Shown here: positions 5,174 through 11,005 of the stretch, one piece after another
Numbering within the stretch: position 1 is the stretch's first letter
Layout of the letters: every line of letters begins with the position of its first letter
Assembly (NCBI GenBank): GCA_016295665.1
Contig: JAEDKS010000075.1
Location: 1-11,005, forward strand
DNA length: 11,005 nt
DNA from: Clostridia bacterium
GTDB taxonomy: Bacteria > Bacillota > Clostridia > Christensenellales > Aristaeellaceae
Direction: 5' to 3'
Program-made: the position numbers and the translations under genes
The notes under the pieces: model-generated
Databases searched by the model: none
Told to the model about the DNA's origin: nothing
What the model saw: only the letters and a program-made list of their open reading frames with translations

Positions 5174-6712
5174 ATGACAGAGGCGGCTCCCATCGTATCC
5201 CTCCGGCATATCTCCATGCAGTTCCCCGGCGTGCTGGCCAACGACGACGTGTCGCTGGACATCCGTCAGGGCGAGGTATTTGCCCTGGTGGGCGAAAACG
5301 GCGCGGGCAAATCCACGCTGATGAACGTGCTCTACGGGCTCAACACCCCCACCGCCGGGCAGGTGTTCGTGAAGGGGCAGGAGATCACCAGCTTCTCCCC
5401 CGGCAACGCCATCGCCCATGGCGTGGGCATGGTGCATCAGCACTTCAAGCTGGTGCCCTCCTTCACCGTGGCGCAGAACATCGTGCTCAACGACGAGCCT
5501 CGGCGCGGCATCTTCTATGACTTCAAGCGCGCCAACGCCATCGTGCGGGAGCTGGAGGCGGAGTACGGGCTGGAGGTCAATCCCACCGACCGGGTGCAGG
5601 ACATCAGCGTGGGTCTGCAGCAGCGGGTGGAGATCCTCAAGACGCTGCACCGTGGCGCCGACGTGCTCATTCTGGACGAGCCCACCGCCGTGCTCACCCC
5701 GCAGGAGACGGACGAGCTGTTCGCGGTCATCCGGCGCATCGTGAAGGAAAAGCGGATGACCATCATCATCATCACCCACAAGCTCTATGAGGTCATGGCG
5801 ATCTCCGACCGGGTGGGCGTCATGCGCGCCGGCAGGCTGGTGGGCATCTGCAACACCTGCGATGTGAACGAGCGCATCCTCGCCAGCATGATGGTGGGCA
5901 AGGAGGTGCTGCTGGACGCCCTGGAGCGCACAGAGCAACCGGACGGAACGGTCGCCATCGAGGTGGATCACCTGCAGGTGGTGGACAACCGGGGCCTGCC
6001 AGCGGTGCGGGACCTGTCGCTGAAGGTGCGGCACGGGGAGATTCTGGGCATCGCGGGCATCGAGGGCAACGGGCAGAGCGAGCTCATCGAGGCCATCACC
6101 GCCATGCGGCCCATCCGGGGCGGCAGGGTGCTGATCGCCGGGAAGGACATCCGTGGCATGACCCCCGGACAGGTGCGTGCCCTCGGTCTGGCCCATGTGC
6201 CCGAGGATCGGCTCTCCACCGGCGTCTCCGCCCCCGCCGACATCACCGACAACCTGGTGGTCGGCAAGGAGAAGCGCAGGGATTTCTCCCTGTTCGGCCT
6301 GCACCTGAAGAAGAAGGCCATGCGCGACTATGCCCAGCGGATGTTCGAGGCTTATGACATCCGGGGCGCGGGCGTGGACACCGCCGTGGGCTCCCTGTCC
6401 GGCGGCAACATGCAGAAGGTCGTCGTGGCCCGGGAGTTCTCCTTCGACACGCCGGTGCTGATTATCTCCCAGCCCTCCCGAGGTGTGGACATCGGCGCCA
6501 TGGACTTCATCCATCAGCAGATCATCAAAAAGCGCAACGCCGGCTGCGCCATCCTGCTGGTCAGCGCCGACCTGGACGAGCTGTACCGGCTCTCCGACCG
6601 GATGGTCACCATCTATGAGGGGCGCATCACCGGCGAGTTCCTGCCCGGCGAGATCGAAAAGACCGAGATCAGCTACTACATGACCGGCGGCGGAAAGGAG
6701 CATCACGCATGA
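5174..6712 (+). CDS. Nucleoside ABC importer, ATP-binding protein with two ABC domains (NupA/YufO type)
   Basis: The 512-residue cytoplasmic ATPase powers import through the two permeases encoded next. The first ABC domain is complete: Walker A GENGAGKST (40-48), Q-loop Q89 in VHQHF, signature ISVGLQQR (144-151), Walker B VLILDEPTA (164-172) and switch His202 in ITHK. The second domain is the degenerate type of this family: Walker A is GIEGNGQSE (295-303) with Gln for Lys, signature LSGGNMQK (408-415), Walker B VLIISQP (428-434) without the usual Asp-Glu, and no switch His (VSADLDEL). The length and the asymmetric sites match NupA/YufO and related sugar-type (RbsA-like) ATPases. The VHQHFKLVPSFTVAQNI segment favours the nucleoside/BMP group. 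ATG 5174 has a weak GCGAGG ribosome site; an upstream in-frame ATG at 5102 lies in the -35 box. It is the first gene of a three-gene operon and ends in ATGA overlap with the next. Confidence 0.92.
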   Translation: MTEAAPIVSLRHISMQFPGVLANDDVSLDIRQGEVFALVGENGAGKSTLMNVLYGLNTPTAGQVFVKGQEITSFSPGNAIAHGVGMVHQHFKLVPSFTVAQNIVLNDEPRRGIFYDFKRANAIVRELEAEYGLEVNPTDRVQDISVGLQQRVEILKTLHRGADVLILDEPTAVLTPQETDELFAVIRRIVKEKRMTIIIITHKLYEVMAISDRVGVMRAGRLVGICNTCDVNERILASMMVGKEVLLDALERTEQPDGTVAIEVDHLQVVDNRGLPAVRDLSLKVRHGEILGIAGIEGNGQSELIEAITAMRPIRGGRVLIAGKDIRGMTPGQVRALGLAHVPEDRLSTGVSAPADITDNLVVGKEKRRDFSLFGLHLKKKAMRDYAQRMFEAYDIRGAGVDTAVGSLSGGNMQKVVVAREFSFDTPVLIISQPSRGVDIGAMDFIHQQIIKKRNAGCAILLVSADLDELYRLSDRMVTIYEGRITGEFLPGEIEKTEISYYMTGGGKEHHA

Positions 6713-7800
6713 ACAGGCAAAACCGTGTGCAGTATCTCATCAGCCTGCTGGTGAGCGTGGTTCTGGCGCTGCTGGTGGGTGCGCTCATCATGGCGGCCAC
6801 GGGCCACAACCCCATCGACGGCTATGCGGCGCTGATCTCCGGCGCCTTCGGAGACCTCAGCAAGAAGTTCCTGAACCGCAACCTTGCCAACACCCTCTAC
6901 AAGACCGGTCAGCTGTGCATCACCGGCCTCGCCACCGCCGTGGCGGCGCAGGCGGGCATCTTCAACGTGGGCGGCGAGGGACAGATGTACCTGGGCGCGC
7001 TGGCCTCGGCGTATGTGGGCGCCCGGCTGGTGGGCGTTTCCCCCGTGATCGCGCTGCCCCTGTGCTTCCTGGCCGCCATCCTCTCCGGCGCGCTCTACGC
7101 GCTGATTCCGGCGGTGCTCAAGGTCAAGCTGAAGATCAATGAGGTCATCACCACCATTCTCATGAACTCCATCGCCATCTACTTCTGCACCTACATGGCG
7201 AACGGCCCCCTCAAGACCGCCGAGAAGGGCATCACCCAGGGCACGGATGCTGTGGATTCCGCCTTCCGCTTCAGCAAGCTGGTGGCGGGCTCCAACCTGA
7301 CCGACAGCATCTTCTGCATCGCGGTGATCGCGCTGATCGTCTGGTACGTCATGAGCCGCACCACCACCGGCTTCCAGATGAAGCTGACGGGCCAGAACGA
7401 GCGCTTCGCCCGCTTCTCCGGCATCAAGGCCGGGAAGCTCGCCATCGTCAGCATGCTGGTGTCCGGCGCCATGTGCGGCCTGCTGGGCATGTTCGAGACC
7501 TTCGGCCTGCAGGGGCGCTTCAAGCCCGACTTCTCCAATGAGTTCTACTTCGACGGCATGCTGGTCGCCATGATTATGCGCTACAAGCCCATGGGCATCA
7601 TCCTGATGAGCTTCTTCTTCGGCATCCTCAAGATGGGCGCCGTCACCATGCAGTCCAAAACGGGCATCTCCAGCGAGCTGATTCTGATCGTGCAGTCCAT
7701 CATCATCTTCTTCATGGCCGCCGAGGAGGGCATCGTGGCCAGCCTCCGCGCCCGCCGCGTCCGCAAAGTGCCCACCGCTGGGAAGGAGGCTGATTCCTGA
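6709..7800 (+). CDS. Nucleoside ABC importer permease 1 (NupB/YufP type)
   Basis: The 363-residue integral membrane protein is a BPD_transp_2 (PF02653) permease with about eight to ten hydrophobic segments, the first at residues 9-30. It carries the family's conserved loop AGIFNVGGEGQ (82-92) and LKINEVITTILMNSIA (141-156), typical of the YufP/NupB side of BMP-dependent nucleoside importers. It pairs with the next gene product to form the membrane channel driven by the preceding ATPase. The start overlaps the ATPase stop as ATGA at 6709, with AAGGAG upstream, which indicates translational coupling. The C-terminus is a short basic tail (RARRVRKVPTAGKE) that should face the cytoplasm. No truncation or missing motif is seen. 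Confidence 0.92.
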   Translation: MNRQNRVQYLISLLVSVVLALLVGALIMAATGHNPIDGYAALISGAFGDLSKKFLNRNLANTLYKTGQLCITGLATAVAAQAGIFNVGGEGQMYLGALASAYVGARLVGVSPVIALPLCFLAAILSGALYALIPAVLKVKLKINEVITTILMNSIAIYFCTYMANGPLKTAEKGITQGTDAVDSAFRFSKLVAGSNLTDSIFCIAVIALIVWYVMSRTTTGFQMKLTGQNERFARFSGIKAGKLAIVSMLVSGAMCGLLGMFETFGLQGRFKPDFSNEFYFDGMLVAMIMRYKPMGIILMSFFFGILKMGAVTMQSKTGISSELILIVQSIIIFFMAAEEGIVASLRARRVRKVPTAGKEADS

Positions 7801-8705
7801 TGGATTGGAGCAGCGTACTGAACCTGTCCACGCTTCTGAACACCGTCAACACCGCCACCATCGTCATTCTGGCGGGTCTGGGCTGCCTGATGACCGACCA
7901 GGCCGGCATGATGAACATCGGCATCGACGGCATGATGGTCGCCGGCGCCTTCGCCGCGGTCATGGGCAGCTGGCTGTGCGGCTCGTGGGTCATGGGCGTG
8001 GTGTTCGCCCTGGTCGTGGGGCTGATCTTCGGGCTGTTCTACGGCGTGTTCGTCATCAAGTTCAAGAGCGATGAGTTCATCATCGGCGTGGCGCTGAACA
8101 TCTTCGCCGCTGCGCTGACCACCTTCCTGCTGCGGTGCTTCCCCGGTCAGTCGGGCTCCTTCCACCCCGCGACCGGCACCATCGTCAAGCTGCCCAGCCT
8201 CGATTTCGGCGTGATCGGCGGCACGCAGGTCAGCCTCTCCGTCATGGTGCCCATCGCCTGGGTGCTGGTGGCGGTCTGCTGGGTCATGATCTACCGCACG
8301 CCCCTGGGCTTCTGGCTCCACGCCTCCGGCGAGCACCCCGAGAGCCTGCGCAGCGTGGGCCGCAGCCCCGAGCGCATGAAGTACCTGGGCGCGCTGCTGT
8401 GCGGCATGTTCTGCGGCCTGTCCGGCGCGTACCTGTCCCTGGGCTACCTGTCCACCTTCACCGAGAACATGAGCGCCAGCCGGGGCTATGTGGCGGTGGC
8501 CTGCGTAATCTTCGGACGCGCCAATCCCCCGCTGGTGTTCCTGGCGGCCCTGCTGTTCGCCTTCATCGACGCCGCCGGCACCCGCATGCAGGGCTTCATC
8601 GACCCGCAGCTGACCGCCACCTTCCCCTACATCGGCACCATTCTCATGATGCTTCTGCTCGCCCTGCGCGATCAGTGGAAGAAGCGCGCCATGGCCCGCA
8701 GCTGA
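7800..8705 (+). CDS. Nucleoside ABC importer permease 2 (NupC/YufQ type)
   Basis: The 301-residue integral membrane protein is the second BPD_transp_2 permease of the importer. The signature loop AGMMNIGIDGMMVAGAF (35-51) follows the first membrane helix. SDEFIIGVALNIFAAALTTF (90-109) corresponds to the conserved (A/S)-D-x-x-I-x-G-x-A-x-N segment of YufQ-type subunits. Roughly eight hydrophobic segments can be counted. The length is typical of this smaller partner. The ATG overlaps the previous stop by one base (TGATG at 7798-7802), and AAGGAGG lies upstream within the end of the previous gene, so the two permeases should be made in equal amounts. It is the last gene of the operon, followed by a strong terminator. 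No binding-protein gene is in the operon; the BMP-family protein at 1587-2582 is the likely receptor. Confidence 0.92.
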   Translation: MDWSSVLNLSTLLNTVNTATIVILAGLGCLMTDQAGMMNIGIDGMMVAGAFAAVMGSWLCGSWVMGVVFALVVGLIFGLFYGVFVIKFKSDEFIIGVALNIFAAALTTFLLRCFPGQSGSFHPATGTIVKLPSLDFGVIGGTQVSLSVMVPIAWVLVAVCWVMIYRTPLGFWLHASGEHPESLRSVGRSPERMKYLGALLCGMFCGLSGAYLSLGYLSTFTENMSASRGYVAVACVIFGRANPPLVFLAALLFAFIDAAGTRMQGFIDPQLTATFPYIGTILMMLLLALRDQWKKRAMARS

Positions 8706-8734
8706 CCCTGCCCGCCTTCCCGGACGACACCCGT

Positions 8735-8768
8735 GCTGCCCTGCGCCCCCCGCAGCGGCAGCCTTTTT
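8735..8768 (+). terminator. Intrinsic terminator of the ABC importer operon
   Basis: GCTGCC-CTGCG (8735-8745) pairs with CGCAG-(C)-GGCAGC (8751-8762), with one bulged C and a CCCCC loop. It is followed by CTTTTT (8763-8768). It begins 30 bases after the second permease stop. Confidence 0.9.
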
Positions 8769-8819
8769 CATGCCCCCAGCGCCCCCTCCGGCGCGAAAAA
8801 CGGAAAAAATGCAGGAAAT

Positions 8820-8863
8820 AAGCCGCTTTGCCGCTTGTGCTGAACGGCGGCTTGTGGTACACT
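8820..8863 (+). promoter_or_regulatory. Promoter with flanking inverted repeat for the esterase/ATP-grasp operon
   Basis: TTGTGC (8835-8840), 17 bases, TACACT (8858-8863) with an upstream TGG giving an extended -10, like the one before the AzoR-like gene. A perfect inverted repeat, AAGCCGC (8820-8826) and GCGGCTT (8847-8853), brackets the -35 element. Within it GCCGCTT occurs twice in tandem (8822-8828, 8830-8836). This arrangement suggests an operator, but no matching regulator is known. The rest of the 8769-8926 gap holds only one more GC-rich hairpin (8779-8793) without a T-run. Confidence 0.55.
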
Positions 8864-8912
8864 CTCCGTTGGCAGTGATGCTTCCGGCCCGCTGCCGCCA
8901 TCATTTTGCATA

Positions 8913-8918
8913 AGAGGG
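8913..8918 (+). promoter_or_regulatory. Ribosome binding site deciding the TTG start of the first esterase
   Basis: AGAGGG (8913-8918) lies eight bases before TTG at 8927. No ATG or GTG start with a ribosome site exists near the beginning of the conserved region, so a TTG start is the best explanation. Confidence 0.6.
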
Positions 8919-8926
8919 TCATTCAC

Positions 8927-9694
8927 TTGATTGAAAAATGGTCTCTCCCCGTGCCGCGCATCACCGGCAAGGAGCCGCGCACCGTCTATGTCTATGTGCC
9001 CGACATGGCGACGGAGGAGCCCGAGGCGCACTTTCCCGTGCTGTATATGTTCGACGGTCACAACGTGTTCTTCGACGAGGATGCCACCTACGGCAAGTCC
9101 TGGGGCATGAAGGACTACATGGACGCGACCGGAACGCCCGTCATCATCGTGGCGGTGGACTGCAACCACCGCCCGCCCAACGGAAGGCTCAGCGAGTACT
9201 CCCCCTTCACCTTCCAGGATGCCAAGTTCGGGCGCGTCTACGGGCGCGGGAAGCTGTTCATGGACTGGCTCTGCGGAACCCTCAAGCCCATCATCGACGA
9301 GCGGTACCCCACCCTGCCGGATCGGGATCACACCTGGATCGCGGGCAGCTCCATGGGCGGGCTGATGAGCATCTATGCCCTCACCGCCTACAACGAGGTG
9401 TTCTCCCGGGCGGCGGCGCTGTCCCCGTCGGTGTGGGTCGCCGCCAAGCGGCTGGCGCATATGATCCGCACCACCGAGTTCGCGCCGGGCACCGTGCTGT
9501 ACATGGACTACGGCTCCCGGGAGCTGGATAACCACCCCGCCATGCTGGCAAAGTACGGGCAGGTGCTGGAGGCTGCCATGGAGCGCGGGCTGTGGGTCAC
9601 CAGCCGCATCGTGCCCAACGGTGAGCACTGCGAGGCCAGCTGGGAGAATCAGGTGCCCTTCTTCATGGACACCTTGACATACGAATGCGAGTAA
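8927..9694 (+). CDS. Putative esterase, alpha/beta-hydrolase fold (PF00756-like)
   Basis: The 255-residue protein (from TTG 8927) has no signal peptide and is probably cytoplasmic. It resembles the esterase-D / enterochelin-esterase superfamily: an early strand EPRTVYVYVPDM, FPVLYMFDGHNVFFDED (36-52) after it, and a nucleophile elbow GSSMGG (140-145) with Ser142. The acid is most likely Asp194 (LYMDYGSREL) and the base His234 in NGEHCEASW. The triad is therefore intact. Such enzymes hydrolyse carboxylic esters, acyl groups or siderophore lactones; the substrate here is unknown. A further in-frame TTG at 8906 would add seven residues but lacks a ribosome site. It is the first gene of an apparent operon with a second esterase 12 bases downstream and an ATP-grasp enzyme after that. 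Confidence 0.85.
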   Translation: MIEKWSLPVPRITGKEPRTVYVYVPDMATEEPEAHFPVLYMFDGHNVFFDEDATYGKSWGMKDYMDATGTPVIIVAVDCNHRPPNGRLSEYSPFTFQDAKFGRVYGRGKLFMDWLCGTLKPIIDERYPTLPDRDHTWIAGSSMGGLMSIYALTAYNEVFSRAAALSPSVWVAAKRLAHMIRTTEFAPGTVLYMDYGSRELDNHPAMLAKYGQVLEAAMERGLWVTSRIVPNGEHCEASWENQVPFFMDTLTYECE

Positions 9695-9706
9695 GGGAGG
9701 CATGAA

Positions 9707-10462
9707 ATGGAAACGCAGTACTACCGGGTCTACAGCCACGCCCTCGGTCGGGACATGGAGATCAAGCGCTACGGTCACGCGGGCCGTCCCGTGCTGTTCA
9801 TACCCTGTCAGGACGGGCGCTTCTTCGATTTTGAGAACTACAAGATGACGGACGTCTGGGCGCCCTGGATCGAGGGCGGTCAGTGCATGGTCTTTGCCAT
9901 CGACACCATCGACAAGGAGACCTGGAGCAACAAGGGCGGCGATCCCGCCTGGCGCATCCGCCGCTACGAGGACTGGCTCCGCTTCATCACCGACGAGCTG
10001 GCGCCCATGATCCGCGCCATCGCCAACGAGAAGAACGGCTGGACAGGCTACCCCGGCATCATCCCCTTCGGCTGCTCCCTGGGCGCCACCCACGCCGCCA
10101 ACCTGTTCTTCCGCTGGCCCGACATCTTCGACGGCTGCCTGGCCCTGAGCGGCATCTACACCGCCAGCTACGGCTTCGACGGCTACTGGGATGAGGCGGT
10201 CTACCGCAACTCCCCCGTGGACTACATGGCGAACCTGCCCTGGGATCACCCCTACATCGCCAAGTACAACACCAAGAGAGCCGTCATCTGCGTCGGACAG
10301 GGCCCCTGGGAAATCCCGGAAACCACCTTCCGCCTGGGCGACATCTGCCGGGGCAAGGGCATCACCGGGGTCCGGGTCGAGGCCTGGGGCTACGACTGCA
10401 AGCACGACTGGGACTGGTGGTACAGGCAGGTGCCCACCTATCTGCCCTGGATGCTCGGCTGA
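9707..10462 (+). CDS. Second putative esterase, alpha/beta-hydrolase fold
   Basis: The 251-residue protein is related in fold, not closely in sequence, to the esterase before it. The N-terminal strands METQYYRVYSHALGRDMEIK and RPVLFIPCQDGRFFDFE (27-43) lead to the nucleophile elbow FGCSLGATHAAN (121-132), with Ser124 in G-C-S-L-G. A C-terminal YDCKHDWDWW (229-238) supplies the likely catalytic His233. The acid is not obvious; an acidic residue near GQGPWEIPE (197-205) is a candidate. The C-terminal half is rich in Trp and Tyr, as in several family members with a bulky aromatic pocket. No signal peptide or membrane segment is present. ATG 9707 is preceded by AGGGAGG six bases away, 12 bases after the first esterase's stop. 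Two different hydrolases in tandem suggest sequential or alternative action on related substrates. Confidence 0.82.
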   Translation: METQYYRVYSHALGRDMEIKRYGHAGRPVLFIPCQDGRFFDFENYKMTDVWAPWIEGGQCMVFAIDTIDKETWSNKGGDPAWRIRRYEDWLRFITDELAPMIRAIANEKNGWTGYPGIIPFGCSLGATHAANLFFRWPDIFDGCLALSGIYTASYGFDGYWDEAVYRNSPVDYMANLPWDHPYIAKYNTKRAVICVGQGPWEIPETTFRLGDICRGKGITGVRVEAWGYDCKHDWDWWYRQVPTYLPWMLG

Positions 10463-10525
10463 GTGCCGCATCCCGCTTCCCCCACAACGAACGCTTAAAC
10501 GCTCATGAGGAAAGGTGATCAGATC

Positions 10526-11005
10526 ATGAAGAACTTCGTATTCATTTCTCCCAACTTTCCCACCAACTACTGGCAGTTCTGCATGCAGCTGAAGAACAAC
10601 GGCCTGCGGGTGCTCGGCATCGGCGACCAGCCCTACAACGAGCTGCTCCCCCAGCTGAAGGACGCGCTGACCGAGTACTACAAGGTCGGCAGCATGGAGA
10701 ACTACGACGAGGTATACCGCGCCGTGGCCTTCTTCATCAGCAAGTACGGCCGCATTGACTGGCTGGAGAGCAACAACGAGTACTGGCTCGAGCGCGACGC
10801 CATGCTGCGCACGGACTTCCACATCACCAGCGGCTTCCAGGTGGAGGACATGGCCCGCATCAAGTACAAGAGCGGCATGAAGCCCTACTATCAGGCCGCC
10901 GGCATCCCGGTGGCGCGCTGGCACATCGTGGATGACTGGGACGGCTGCAAGCGCTTCATCGACGAGGTCAGCTATCCCGTGGTCGTCAAGCCCGACAACG
11001 GCGTG
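10526..11005 (+). CDS. ATP-grasp domain protein, N-terminal part (runs off the right edge)
   Basis: The first 160 codons are visible from ATG 10526, preceded by AAAGGTGA seven bases away, which matches the 16S tail well. The N-terminal pre-ATP-grasp Rossmann-like domain (MKNFVFISPNFPTNYWQFC, then LRVLGIGDQPYNE) is followed by RIDWLESNNEYWLERDAMLR (76-95) and an AMARIKYKSGMKPYY-like linker. The ATP-grasp fold then begins with VSYPVVVKPDNGV (148-160), where Lys155 should contact ATP phosphates. Proteins of this layout (carbamoyl-phosphate-synthase-L-like, biotin-carboxylase-like, peptide ligases) activate a carboxylate as acylphosphate and join it to an amine. The sequence looks like a conserved ATP-grasp family of anaerobic gut bacteria, but its reaction is not known to me. 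It is 63 bases after the second esterase with no terminator between, so it is probably co-transcribed. Confidence 0.85.
   Translation, partial: MKNFVFISPNFPTNYWQFCMQLKNNGLRVLGIGDQPYNELLPQLKDALTEYYKVGSMENYDEVYRAVAFFISKYGRIDWLESNNEYWLERDAMLRTDFHITSGFQVEDMARIKYKSGMKPYYQAAGIPVARWHIVDDWDGCKRFIDEVSYPVVVKPDNGV

Noticed and set aside
3382..5262. A 626-codon open frame on the minus strand opposite the HTH gene
   Set aside because: It is an antisense shadow created by high GC at third positions: the composition is His/Val/Gly/Leu-rich, there are no domains or ribosome site, and the plus-strand gene has promoter, start and terminator.
5006..6706. A 566-codon open frame opposite the ABC ATPase
   Set aside because: It is antisense to a fully conserved ATPase, and its residues show no family pattern.
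8769..8926. Search for a riboswitch or small RNA between the importer and esterase operons
   Set aside because: Only one GC-rich hairpin, a promoter and a ribosome site are seen. No known riboswitch core is recognisable.
8768..10924. A 718-codon open frame on the minus strand opposite both esterases and the ATP-grasp gene
   Set aside because: It is the same kind of GC-driven shadow. The plus strand encodes three proteins with recognisable catalytic motifs and good ribosome sites.

Overview
The window is a GC-rich (roughly 60% or more by eye), gene-dense stretch of bacterial chromosome. Strong AGGAGG-type ribosome sites, sigma-A-type promoters (TTGACA / TATAAT), intrinsic terminators, and the gene families present all fit a Gram-positive anaerobe of the class Clostridia, probably host-associated. 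The Sec-type (not lipoprotein) signal on the solute-binding protein is compatible with GC-rich Christensenellales-like lineages, but placement below class is a guess. There is no phage, transposon, CRISPR array or rRNA.

Layout. The left edge holds the C-terminal end of an ApbE-type flavin transferase (+), ending at a shared hairpin terminator. Facing it on the minus strand are a GNAT acetyltransferase, a tRNA-Leu(GAG) with a perfect consensus promoter, and an 80-residue membrane-anchored Thr/Pro/Glu-repeat protein. Next, also on the minus strand, is a BMP/PnrA-type nucleoside-binding protein with its own terminator. Divergent from it on the plus strand come an AzoR-like flavodoxin-fold oxidoreductase and a 496-residue HTH protein of unknown function. 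A terminator and a strong promoter then introduce a three-gene ABC transporter operon: an ATPase with two ABC domains and two BPD_transp_2 permeases, with coupled start/stop codons. After its terminator, a new promoter drives two putative alpha/beta-hydrolase esterases and an ATP-grasp enzyme that runs off the right edge.

How they fit together. The ATPase and two permeases (5174-8705) match the NupA/NupB/NupC (YufO/YufP/YufQ) type of nucleoside importer. The BMP-family protein at 1587-2582 is the natural receptor, though it is transcribed separately on the opposite strand. The HTH protein just upstream of the transporter is a candidate local regulator, but nothing proves this. The esterase-esterase-ATP-grasp set is the most interesting part: it looks like one transcription unit combining an ATP-dependent carboxylate ligase with two hydrolases, with no obvious assigned pathway.

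No clearly new defence or mobile system is visible. The main leads are the esterase/ATP-grasp cluster, the uncharacterised HTH protein, and several inverted or direct repeats placed on promoters.
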